Shown in pieces: positions 53,430-62,848 of a stretch of DNA of 64,000 nt. Source of the stretch: Codonopsis lanceolata. Taxonomy: Eukaryota > Streptophyta > Magnoliopsida > Asterales > Campanulaceae. Numbering within the stretch: the stretch's first letter is position 1; each line of letters starts with the position of its first letter. The notes beneath the pieces are model-generated. The model did no database searches. It was not told the DNA's origin and saw only the letters and a list, made by a program, of their open reading frames with translations. The stretch spans positions 170,851,824-170,915,823 of the forward strand of contig CM028377.1 in assembly GCA_013146195.2 (NCBI GenBank), given 5' to 3'. The translations under genes were made by a program, and so were the position numbers.

Positions 53430-55015
53430 AGAGCATCTCCTACGGTACCCCTAAAGGGGTTTGGTCATCCCTTCTGCTACTCCAACCGAACTCCAAACCC
53501 AATCCCAAATCTGGGGTTTGCTACAGTGCTACCCCAAATCTGGGGTTCCACTGTAGCATTACCCCAAATTTGGGGTTGGTGGGTCCCATATGCCATTAAA
53601 TTAATTTTTAATAATTATATAATTGTTAAAATTATTTACAATATAGTTTTTTTTATTTAAATGTATTAAAAATTAATAAATACCCAATATTAGATAATAT
53701 AAATAAATAAATAAATATTATTATACTAATTATAGAACACCAATTTCACATTTAAACTAAATAAATTTTTATATTTTGTATTGATTGTAATATTTTTTAT
53801 GGTATTTTCAAGTACTTGTATGTTTATTAAATTATATTTCTTCAATTTAGTTTTAAAAATTACTAATTTTTAAATATTATTAATAACGCAAATATAACTA
53901 TTAAATTTACTAAAATTATTAATTGTGCAATCTTAATAATTATTATTTAAAAGGTTAATAGCAAATTAATATACATGTTGATAAATAAAGTAAAATAAAT
54001 AAAAATAAAATATGCTAAGGAATATTCTATTTGGGGTGAGATTTGAGGTTGTGGGTTGGAGTTGAAATAATATTTGGTGCTGAAATGAACCAAATTTATG
54101 ATAAAATTAGTAATAATGCAGCAAATAGTTTTACAATATGATCATCCAGCTAGTATAATAAGACATTTCCTACTTCAGTTCTCTTAATTCCACAAATGAA
54201 TTCAATGCGATTAAGGTTTTAGAAAATAAGGATAAAGTAGCAATAACCATTAGTGAAAACCCAAATGTTGAGATAGAGATAAGAAAAGGTCAGGAAAATG
54301 ATGTACAAACAAAGCTCATAGTTTTAATCATTACGAAATAATCTTATTTGAGTAGCTAACCACCACTATTTGGTTATATCTTTCAAAACCTGCTGCTGCT
54401 TCCAGAACAACTCCCCCAATGTTTTGTTGGTCTTCAAGGTTATTAGAAAGCGGGACAGGATAAAGGAGCTATAGGAAACAAAGTATTTTCACTCCGAAAG
54501 TGAGTCGTATGACTCATATGTATGGTTCAGTTAAAATTTAGTACGGTACAAATAATAATACTACCAGTGGTCCAGTAGTACAGCAGAAGAGTCAATATCT
54601 CTTTTCCTTGTTAGCTTCAAACATTCCAAAAATATTTACATGTAAAAGAAAGGGTAATGAAAACAACTAAAGCAGTTTCTTTAAACTCATTCAATTGATA
54701 GTCAAATCCTCTACTTGGAAATTGAACAAATAAACAAACAAAATCATAGCTCTTTTTTCGGTAAGTTTGACTTAGTCATATAGTCCAGATACAATTTGTA
54801 TATCTTCCATTCCTTTGGACTAAAATTCGACATCAGGACCAAACCAGCTCTGATTTCTCGAGCCTATCGGCGGGATCGAACATCCATCTCTCGTCCGTCT
54901 AGCCCGCTGTATTTCTCTCCTTTGTTTCTGCAATGCAATGTAACTATCGAAGAAGCTAAAGTCTGATTTCAGAAACCCCAAACCAACTCAATCCCACCAA
55001 CTAAAATGGCACACA
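53430..55015. other. Helitron interior: MITE-like segment and unassigned DNA
   Basis: TTAGAGCATCTCCTACGG at 53,429 resembles the GAGCATCTCC terminus of common plant MITEs, followed by several CCCAAATCTGGGGTT palindromes to 53,580. A convincing opposite terminus was not found (TTGGGGTGAGATTTGAGG near 54,033 is a weak candidate). 54,100-55,015 is AT-rich with no recognised gene. Confidence 0.45.
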
Positions 55016-55053
55016 CAAAAATCAAAAAAAAAAAAAAAAGAGAATGCCCCGGG

Positions 55054-55200
55054 AAGTCATTGGATTTTGCTTATCTTTCCAATCATGTAGAGTCAGCTTT
55101 GTAAAAACATACCCAACCAACATACATAATACAAACAATACCAACCTAAGTAATGCAATGGACGCGCAAATCACAATCTTGATCCATTCATAGGGTACAA
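55054..55200 (-). pseudogene. LPEAT2-type lysophospholipid acyltransferase fragment, captured
   Basis: Minus-strand translation gives VPYEWIKIVICASIALLRLV, LFVLCMLVGYVFTKLTLH and DWKDKQNPM. This matches the membrane segment and the following W-K-D-K-E-N-P-M motif of plant LPEAT2, which reacylates lysophosphatidylethanolamine. The catalytic HXXXXD block, which comes later in the protein, is absent. Only about 50 residues, one exon or part of it, remain. Confidence 0.75.
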
Positions 55201-55375
55201 AATATTCTTTTGCCTCAAATTCCAATTGGATATTGCTTGTTGGATGATTTTGGTCTTGGCTGCAAGATTGGGAGCCTAGGTCCCCCAGGTCGTACCAAAA
55301 TGGCAAAGAGAAGAAAGGACTGGAGAAAGGGATCGTACCTGTCGAAGGAAGGGGATGGGAGAGGGAGAATGCAAA

Positions 55376-55830
55376 TCAGACATGGTGGAGTAAATTGCCG
55401 TCGGCGCTGTTGCCGGCAAGGAAGCATCGTGATAGAACAACATCTTCCGGAAATTTGAGGACATCGAATCCGTCTTGGTATTGCGTCGGGTATCGGTACT
55501 CTGGAGCTAGACGGTAATTCACGGAGACGACAATTGTAGGCCCTTTGCGAGCGAATCGGTACACCAGCGGTAAGGAAGACGAATCCGCCGTCGTGGAAGA
55601 AGACGATGACTGTGAGAGATCATCGGTGGTGAATTGAGTAGGGACGTAGACACGGAACCATAGGTTTCTAGAAGGATCGACGGTGACTGGGAGAGATCAT
55701 CGGCAGTGAATTGTGCCGTTGCTGCGGTGAGGATAGAGATGGTAAACGCACGCAGAGGAGGAGAGAGAAAAGGATTGGGGAGTGGGGTAAGCACGTTGAG
55801 GGAGTTGAAGGGGTTGTAACTGCCGCTCAC
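55376..55830 (-). pseudogene. Plant carboxylesterase (CXE/GID1-like fold) fragment, captured
   Basis: Adjoining minus-strand frames give VIVFFHDGGFVFLTAG (oxyanion-hole HGGGF, here HDGGF), FARKGPTIVVSVNYRLAPEY and RYPTQYQDGFDVLKF. Next comes the nucleophile elbow FLAGNSADGNLLHHV (normally GDSAGGN; the Ser remains). These are in the order of plant alpha/beta-hydrolase carboxylesterases. The Asp and His of the catalytic triad, which lie further C-terminal, are missing. A frameshift falls near 55,570. The upstream part to 55,830 appears to be the N-terminus of the same gene. Confidence 0.85.
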
Positions 55831-56328
55831 ACATGTGCAATTCGGAATAAATTACAGCCGTTTGATATAAATAAAAATAATCAATCTCAGCCGCTCTTTA
55901 TCTCATGTCAATTAAAAAGACAAATATTTCAAATTACAAACTTACACATTTTTTTGCATAAAATTGATTAATTAATTAAAATATCGAAAAGAAAAGAGAC
56001 GTGAGTTTGGTGGAGGAAGGATTAACAGCCACCAACCGTGAATAGTGGGGGGAGTTGGAGAGAGAGAGGGGGTAGTTGCTCAACCGCCGTTCACACATGT
56101 GAATTCGGGGAGTGATAATGACCGTAGGATCTCAGTAAATGAATTAATCTCAACCCCTAAATAGTTTTAATCAATTGCACATGTACGACTATGAGTTGTA
56201 TTGTATTATATATTATTAGCTAATGGCTAGAAAACCAAAGGTTTTTAAAACTTCCACATGGATGATTTAGAGTGAAGATTTATCTAAAGGTGGTGAGGTA
56301 GCACAACCATAGTGCTCCTCACCAACTT

Positions 56329-56370
<42 letters not shown>

Positions 56371-56447
56371 TTTTATGTATTGGTTTTCTGTTATGAATTG
56401 GTTTACTGTATTTAATTCCATGATGTTGTATGCAATTATTGTACAGG

Positions 56448-57705
56448 ATGGGTATCTTTAATATAATACTATATCATGGGGATAACTTTATGAAAAAGGA
56501 TGGAATGGGCGATTACATTGGGGGAACTTCTGATATTGTGACGGATGTGGACACAAATTGCATCTCTTTTATTGTTGTGAAGTTTGGTATTGAAAGGTTA
56601 TTTAAATTTAATAATATCAAGTGTATGTGGTACGTAACTCCAGGTAAAGAGTTACATGATAGACATAGGAGGATGTGTAATGATGCAGAAGCAAGCATGA
56701 TGTATGAAATGTTAAGGGAAAGTAAGAGCATAGATATGTATGTTGAACACTTGATGGTGGTATTGGTACACAAGAAATTAGGGTTGAGTGCGTTATGTCT
56801 AATGATAATATTCAGATAAAACAAGATTAGAGTGATAGAGATAATATTAGTGATGATGTGATTGATGATAAGGGACAACTGAAGAATTATTCTAATGGTG
56901 AGGATGATGGTGAAGATGAAAGCTATAGTGCTGACAATGAAAAAGAAAGTGAGTGTGAATACAGTGAAGCAAGTGATGAAGAGGTGGCATATGCTAGAAG
57001 AAAAAAAAATGATACAACTTTGTTGTGTTAGGTAACCTAGAAAGAAACAATGAACTTACAAAAGAACAAATTGATGCAATTGAAAAGGAATTCATGTCTA
57101 ATACTTGTTCTGAAGCTAGTGCGGAGAGTGAAGACGATGGAAATGGTGGGAAAAAGAAGAAAAAGATAAGATATTGATTATTCAATCCCAAGATTGATCC
57201 AAAGGATATTACTTTTTCAATGGACATGGAATTCATAAATGCAAATCAGTTTAAAGAGGCAATGAGAACATATGCAATAGAGAAAGGATTTGATTTCAAG
57301 TTTTTGACAAACGAAAAGCAGAGGGTATGTGTAGTTTGTATGAACTCCAGTGTGTGCCCTTGGAGGATTTGGGCCAATCAAAAAAATGGGACTTTCAAGA
57401 TTAGTACATTTAATCAAATACATATGTGTAGTAACAGTTTAAAGAGTAGACAACTTACAACAAAGTGAATTGCCACCAAATACTACACATATATCAAAAG
57501 TAATCCTTCTTGGAAGCTAAAGGATATGAAGGCAAGGCAGACATAATGACTAAATATCAGTTTGATGTGAGTTTTGGAACATGCTCTAATGCTAGGAGGA
57601 AAGCATTGGTTGCTACTGCATGCTAGTTCAATGACAAAGCATTTCCCAAGATTTGGGAATATAGAGATTAGTTGAGGAGGACTAATGAAGGTAGTACTTT
57701 TAAGT
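56448..57705 (+). pseudogene. Second MuDR-like MULE transposase, N-terminal part
   Basis: Directly after a 3' splice site, MGIFNIILYHGDNFMKKDG opens the N-terminal domain of plant MuDR-like proteins (YIGGTSDIVTDVD, YVEHL near the end). A stop follows at 56,817-56,819. An acidic linker (56,880-57,180) follows, then the DNA-binding domain: MEFINANQFKEAMRTYAIEK, CPWRIWANQKNG, FKISTFNQIHMCS, and after a stop SNPSWKLKDMKA. The catalytic DDE domain is missing, replaced at about 57,720 by unrelated sequence and a gypsy fragment. Its intron holds the 11.3-kb insertion. Confidence 0.85.
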
Positions 57706-57839
57706 CCAGTTGGTGACAAAATAAGGCTAGATGGGGGGTGAATAGCCTTTTAAAAACTTTAAGGGTTATTTTGAAAACCTTCAAAAGATGTAGCGCAAAG
57801 TATAAGTTTTCAACAGGTAATCAGCATGTAGCATCATTG

Positions 57840-58240
57840 TGTACACGAATAATCCTCTCGGGAAAATTTTGCATACACCAGACTCTTTTGGTCGTTTGCT
57901 CACCTGGTCGATCAAGCTGACCAAGTTCCAGATATATTATTCACCTCGACGAGCTATAAAGGCACAGGCTCTTGAAGACTTTGTGGTGGAGACAAGTTTC
58001 AACAATCAAAGCGAGGAGGAAATTCATTCTTAGGCCGAGCCAACGCCTGCCCCTCTTCAGCGACCTCGTCTAGGTTATTGTTGGGAACTCCATGTTGATG
58101 AAGCAGCTGATCGCGGGATTGGAGCTTGCGCAAGACATTGGTGTTCGAGAGATCATGATATACAGTGATTCCCAGCTTGTAGTGAATCAGGTTAAGAGAA
58201 ACTATGCAGTGCACCACCCAGTTCTGGTTCGATACTGCGG
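57840..58240 (+). pseudogene. gypsy RNase H region with second RNase H remnant
   Basis: The end of the first RNase H and the linker read LGKILHTPDSFGRLLTWSIK, YYSPRRAIKAQALEDFVVET. After a TAG and an internal deletion the second, archaeal-type RNase H resumes with AGLELAQDIGVREIMIYSDS and the QLVVNQV segment. The last catalytic Asp is visible, while the VDGS and AEYEAL parts are deleted or out of frame. A Tat fragment distinct in sequence from the 16.4-17.7-kb one. Confidence 0.78.
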
Positions 58241-58329
58241 CTAGTGAAGGAAATTTTGAAAGATTTTGATTACTGGACGCCCCTTGCTCAATATATTTTT
58301 TGTCTGTGACCTAGTCACCTTTTCTAGAG

Positions 58330-59380
58330 GAGGGTCAACAGCATGCCTCTTGCTCGACGTCTGGGAGATGGTGTGTACCACTGGGCCAATATGATAGCTG
58401 GAACAGCTTGGTCAACAACAGCAGGAGCAGGAGGAATAATGGACACTGTAGAAGCAGCCCTGCTCGTTTCAGTGTGGCCTTTGCTGGCTCGTCGCCCAGA
58501 AGCAGTAGCAGGAATTGTGGGAATGGGAGCATGATTCAAAGCGGCGAGCTGGGTGTTCCTTCTCACTGACCCCTTCTTCGTAGCTTGAAGAAACTTCCTA
58601 CCATCATTAAGTTGTTTCATATCTGCAAATATCAACAGCAAAAGTCAGAAAAGATTTGAACAGAAGCAATGTTCAAAGAAATAATAGATATCAAGGAAAA
58701 ACGCAAGATGGCCAGACCGTTGGGTGAGAAGGCGGGTGTACAATGTGTTCCAGTCCGTGCACAATCAGGGCACTCACTAGGGAACCTTCCCCCATGACAA
58801 TTCCCCCAATAAAGGTGAGGTTTTTGGCTCTACCCCTCTATAGGCCACTTCAGAACACCGACCAGACGGAGAAGGGAGGGGTCAAAAGTAAGGGTTGACC
58901 AATCAAGCACCCAGTCCAGCCCAGCTTTACCTTCTTTCACCCCGAGTAGAGATTTCAAAGCAAGGGCTATTCGGAGCTCTCTAGCTCGGAAGGCATTCTC
59001 GTCATACTGCAAGATTTCTAAGTTATGCAATTATGGGGAAAAGGACCATCCTACTCGCGATTCCACGAGCAAGGCTTTCCCATCCCACGCTTCGACTTTG
59101 TTAGGGCCATCGCTGAGAAGCTTGAAGTAGTTGGGGTTGGAGCGGCCAGTGATGCGTCCAATCTTCTTGTCCAACAAAAATAGAAAAAAAACTTTCAGAA
59201 CAAGGTCATTTCGGGTTCAAACCCGAGTAGCATGTAGGCTACAATATATGCGACCAGAAACCTCATTGTAGTAAGGGTCAGGTCACAGGGGAGGGCATTG
59301 GTCAAATGGAGGAATTTGATGATGAAAGGGTCCAGAGGGAGTCTCAGCTCGACAAGGAAAAATATTCTCTATCTCTCTTT
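58330..59380 (-). pseudogene. Antisense ORF fragment of the gypsy element (N-terminal part)
   Basis: Minus-strand frames give VELRLPLDPFIIKFLHLTNA, LTTMRFLVAYIVAYMLLGFE and WTRRLDASLAAPTPTTSSF. Further on come DENAFRARELRIALALKSLL and a Pro/Ala-rich end (ASGRRASKGHTETSRAAST). The pattern FxLPLxPFxxxFL...LxPNxWRxLVxF is the start of the plant putative gypsy-type transposon protein family. It is broken by stops and frame changes. It complements the C-terminal coiled-coil part seen at 13,358-13,912. Confidence 0.65.
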
Positions 59381-59762
59381 AATCTCTGTTTTGTTTTGGA
59401 AATAAAAATTGTCTCATTTCTAAATATATATAGTAATGATTTTAGTGTATTTTGAAGAAAATACAAACAACATTAACTATACTTCTAACTAGTCGCAATT
59501 GTAACATCTGTTTAATTACATCTCTGTGGACATGGAAGGTGAAATAGGAATCCTATACGCAAGGCACGGGAACCCATGTTAACCAATTTATACTCAACAC
59601 TCAAAAGAGTTGACTAATTTGAAGGGCTGATAATCAGGTTGGTCCCTTTTGATAAAATTATAACTGTCTAGATTCTTATATTTGTTTTAACCGCTAAAGT
59701 ATTTTTTTGGGGGGGGGAGAGAAATGACAGAGATACACTCAATCAAGAAAATGCGAGTGGAC
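59381..59762. other. AT-rich spacer
   Basis: No gene or element end is supported here. Confidence 0.5.
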
Positions 59763-60140
59763 AAAGCCCCTGCTCAAATTTGGGTATCACAATGCAAAAA
59801 TTAGGCATCGCAATGCACAATTGAAGTTTGTCCAAATTTGGGCATCTCTGCCCATATTTGGGAATCACAATGCACACTTAAAGTCTGTCCAAATTTGGGC
59901 ATCACGATGCAAAAAGTCTCTGCCCAAATTTGGGCATCTCAATGCACAATTGAAGTCTTTCAAATTTTGGGCATCGCAAGGCAAAAAGTCTTTGTTAATA
60001 TTTGGGCATCGCAAAGCATAATTGAAGTTTGTCCAAATTTGGGTCTCGCAATGCGAAAATCCCAGCTCAAATTTGGGCATCACAATACAAAAATTGATCA
60101 CAATGCTTCCGAAGCAAAAATTGGGCATCGTAAAAACTAC
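59763..60140. repeat. Minisatellite of AAATTTGGGCATC / GCAATGCA units
   Basis: About nine degenerate units combine CAAATTTGGGCATC with RCAATGCAMAA and, in alternate units, TTGAAGTYTGTC. Spacing is roughly 35-60 bp, with a higher-order period near 100 bp. The GCATCRCRATGC core resembles the palindromic core of the repeats at 29.9 and 38.2 kb. Confidence 0.85.
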
Positions 60141-60902
60141 TGAAGTCCAAAATAGTGCTTAAACAACGTTTTTTTGCCTTAAATCAATGACAATACACTG
60201 TGATCCTGGTAGATTTCATCAAGACCTTCGAATTGACATATTGTGGGTCCCGTGGTTCATCCAAGATCAAAAGTTATGCCCTACCGACGGAAGAGTCCTC
60301 AACTTTTTTATTTCTACTAGTGCATCAGTTTCAAAACTGACAACTAATTGCCTTAAACTTCGTTTTCTTCCCAAAGCTTCTAGAAGTCATGCAATGCATG
60401 CATCAATAGTCCCTCAGATGCATCGATAGTTCCTTAGAGCAGTGGTTGATGTTGGTGTGCTTGGAGCCGCTTGGCCGGAGAAGATGAAAAGATGTCGGCA
60501 ATGGAAAAAAGAAATATGGAGACGAAGCTGGATGGCGAGCAAATCTAAGAAGAAGGGGAGGAAGACGAAGAGGAGGGAAAAGTAGAGAGAGAATGAAGAG
60601 AAATAATAGAAAATGAGAAGACGGAAGAAGAAGACCGAAGTAGCAGGTCGCGGGCAATTTTGGAATAAAATTATGAACATGGACTTTTACGGTTTTAAAA
60701 AAGGGTATTGGAGCGGCTACAATTCCTGAAAATGATATCGACATGCAATTATTCCAATTTGAATTCTTTTCGAAGGGTTAATTTCGTAGTATAACAGTAC
60801 TTTGCACAAAAAATTCTTCAAGTTTTTAACATCGAAAAAGATGCAAATGAATCCTTAGATATATACTTTTGGTTTTACTCGAGGAATAAAAGCATATATT
60901 TT
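60141..60902. other. Unclassified segment beside the minisatellite
   Basis: Contains GCAATGCATGCATCAATAGT and CAGATGCATCGATAGTTCC (60,392-60,433), then a purine-rich tract (60,480-60,640) like that at 38,040-38,110. No recognised protein. Confidence 0.4.
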
Positions 60903-61069
60903 CAATGTTCTAAAAATTGCTAGCAGCCACTAGGCGTCTGACCAGCGCCTAACGCCTAGGGGACTAGGCGGGGCCTGGAAATTAAGGCATATTTAACCTT
61001 ATTTTGATATTTTTTTCTTAATTTAATAATATTCTAAACTTAAACATTTAATAGATGATTAATATATTA
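60903..61069. mobile_element. hAT element fragment, same family as the 46.2-kb one
   Basis: It begins CAATGTTCTAAAAATTGC and shares CGCCTAGGGGACTAGGCGGGGCCT with the inverted 46.2-kb copy. A Pack-MULE is inserted at 61,070. The sequence resumes at 62,322 but the far terminus was not found. Confidence 0.7.
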
Positions 61070-62311
61070 TTTGGTCCCTGAACTTTCCACGAAATATAAC
61101 ATTCCCCCTCACTGAGTTACCGTTAGTTTTGCCATCAAAATTTAATTGAAATCCCAAATTTTCCCTTACGTTAACAGACGGTTGTTCATACACAGTAACC
61201 ATCAAAACCATAGATCTCTTCTCCTTCACTTCACCCTTCGCTAGAAAACTTACTGGAAAAAAAAAAGTGAGAAAACCTTAAGTTGATCTTCATTCTCTCC
61301 AAACGTCTGGCACAGCTCCCAAGCTTTCGCCGTTCTCAGCCAACGCTTTCTACTCCGGCCATCTCCATCTTCGTCAAAACAAAAACACCTCCGATCTCTC
61401 TTCAATTCTCTCCGGCTTCTTCCCGTCTCTACCCAGACCCGGCGGCCTCCCCTCTTTTACAGTGCCAGAGCTCCTTCTCCTTCTCCCAAGTCTCTCAGCT
61501 CCATCGTCGGCTTCCTTTCTTCATCTCCTGCCAACTATTCCATCCACAACCCCGATTTCAACAGACTATTCCAATTATATCAAGGTTAAATCCTCTTTCT
61601 TTGTTTCGTTTGCCGTTTTCTTATTTTTAGTTTTTAGTCACTCCGAAGGTTCACAGATGTCGGATTAATTGCATAAGTTGACCTATTTTTGAGAAATACG
61701 ACGTCTTTCAACAACAATTCTATAGTTCTTTTTGCCACTTCTATCAGAAAAATGGTTCCAACAACAAGAAAATGAATTGTTAATCGGCAAAGATTACGTA
61801 AGTTTGACCAGCATTGATCATTTGTGTTACAAGTTGCAACCATTTTGGGGAAATTGTAGTTTGAAGTGTTGTATTATTCAACTTTTTGTTGATTTGTTTA
61901 CCGCCCTCTATGTGTTCGCTCAATTGCACCAAAGATGAAGGAAGACTAACCTAATTTATCAATTAAACTAAAGGGTCCACGTCCCCCAGATAACACTTGA
62001 TTTCCCACGTTTGTCAGTAATATAAAATGGCGTTTTAGTTTTAATTTGAAAATTGTTCTTGATATTGAAGTAGCCTTATCTTATGTTTTTGTTACTGTTG
62101 TCGTTTGGGTGAAAATTTTGTTTCTGGGGGGTTTTCAACCATTAACATTACTAAGGGTAAATTCTGGATTTCAATTAAATTTTGACGGCAAAACTCACGG
62201 TAACCACGTGAGGGAGGAATCTCACAACAAAACCCGAGTTCAAGGACCAAACGTATATAGAAAATAATAGTGGAACTAAAGGCATATTTCGTTGATAGTT
62301 CAGGGACCAAA
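61070..62311 (+). mobile_element. Pack-MULE-like element
   Basis: Inverted termini of more than 100 bp (with a gap) begin TTTGGTCCCTGAACT and share GTTTTGCCRTCAAAATTTAATTGAAATCC. The flanking TAATATATTA (61,060-61,069 and 62,312-62,321) fits a 9-10-bp duplication, but it is palindromic and so could be part of the TIR. The interior 61,200-61,600 is C/T-rich and exon- or UTR-like (CTTCGCCGTTCTCAGCCAAC) and ends at a possible donor CAAG|GTTAAA (61,583). The source gene is not recognised. Confidence 0.7.
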
Positions 62312-62386
62312 TAATATATTAATCCTTTAATACACTACCAAAAAATATCACAAAATAATTTAAAACTAATAACTCCATACTTAGTT

Positions 62387-62848
62387 TGTAATATCCTCAT
62401 TCCCACATCGGGCAGGTGTGGGACTTGTGTGTGATTTATAAGGTAGTCATGCGCTACTACTGGGCACAAACATCATCCATGGACTTTGGGTGACATGTGC
62501 TCAGTGGGCAAGTGTGTGGGCTACACATAGCGGACTGGGCTCTCGGGCTCGGGGCGTTACAAAATGGTATCAAAGTGGGTCTCGGTCGAAAATATGGGAA
62601 CAAAGTGTTGTGCAGGCCAAAGTGCTACACCGCAGAAGGTGGGAGCCACCTCTTAATCCTCGTACGAGCCACCTCTTGAATCCCGCATCGCCCGAGGTAC
62701 GATTTGACCTTGACGAAGACGTCAAGGATTTAAGGGGGGAGATTGTAATATCCCCATTCTCACATCGGGTAGGTGTGGGACTTGTGTGCGATTTATAAGG
62801 TAGCCATGCACTACTACTGGGCATCAACATCATCCATGGACTTTGAGT
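62387..62848 (+). mobile_element. TRIM retrotransposon, 3' LTR truncated
   Basis: The 5' LTR (62,387-62,561, 175 bp) runs from TGTAATATCC to GCGTTACA. It is followed by a PBS-like TGGTATCAAAGTGGG (62,565-62,579), complementary to initiator tRNA-Met with a few mismatches. The non-coding interior of about 150 bp ends in the PPT TAAGGGGGGAGAT (62,731-62,743). The 3' LTR starts TGTAATATCC at 62,744 and matches the 5' LTR for about 100 bp before breaking off near 62,848. Small LTRs and no coding are TRIM hallmarks. Confidence 0.88.

Larger units (their letters stand above)
52910..56212 (-). mobile_element. Gene-capturing Helitron with three host-gene fragments
   Basis: On the minus strand the 3' end is a hairpin (GCCGTGTCATCGGCATGGGC) then AAGAGTACTAG|T, matching the 3' end at 1,844. 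The 5' end TATATAATACAATACAACTC aligns base for base with the family start TCTATTATACAATACAGCTC, with TC mutated to TA. Removing 52,910-56,212 restores GTTATTAGGTATTA/TTATTAGCTAATGG, as in the unfilled relative at 49,760-49,800. It is 3,303 bp and carries carboxylesterase, LPEAT2-like and PPR fragments, all on its own strand. No Rep/helicase frame. Confidence 0.88.
51942..56326. mobile_element. TIR element inserted in (TA)n, Micron-like
   Basis: An inverted repeat of about 100 bp (51,942-52,040 and 56,227-56,326) shares GGAGCACTATGGTTGTG and CATCCATGTGGAAG. Both ends face (TA)n runs (51,909-51,936 and 56,334-56,367). Without the nested Helitron the element is about 1.08 kb and non-coding. MULE-related Micron/TAFT elements are known to lie within (TA)n; assignment to them is inference. 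Confidence 0.6.
45098..56370 (-). mobile_element. 11.3-kb Helitron-ended insertion in the MuDR-like intron
   Basis: On the minus strand the right end starts TCTATATATATATA after an A. The left end has a hairpin (CCCGTGCATAGCACGTG) then CTAAATAACTAG and a T. Removing 45,098-56,370 joins ACTGGTCCTTAATA to TTTTATGTATTGG. This mirrors the uninterrupted relative at 44,845-44,885 (ACTAGTCCCTCAATTTTTATGTATTAG). It is thus one insertion at an A^T step, filled later by other elements. No Rep/helicase frame is visible. The 5' end rests partly on a (TA)n run, so its exact base is less sure than the 3' end. Confidence 0.7.
57840..59380 (+). mobile_element. Tat-lineage gypsy fragment
   Basis: A plus-strand pol fragment (57,840-58,240) is followed by an antisense ORF fragment on the minus strand (59,380-58,330), the same topology as in the 12.7-21.8-kb element. 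Integrase, LTRs and gag are missing. Confidence 0.75.

Noticed and set aside
53429..54090. Complete GAGCATCTCC-type MITE
   Set aside because: The left terminus is convincing but a matching right terminus and duplication were not found.
62497..62798. 60- and 102-codon open frames across the TRIM
   Set aside because: They cover LTR, PBS and PPT sequence and have no protein similarity.
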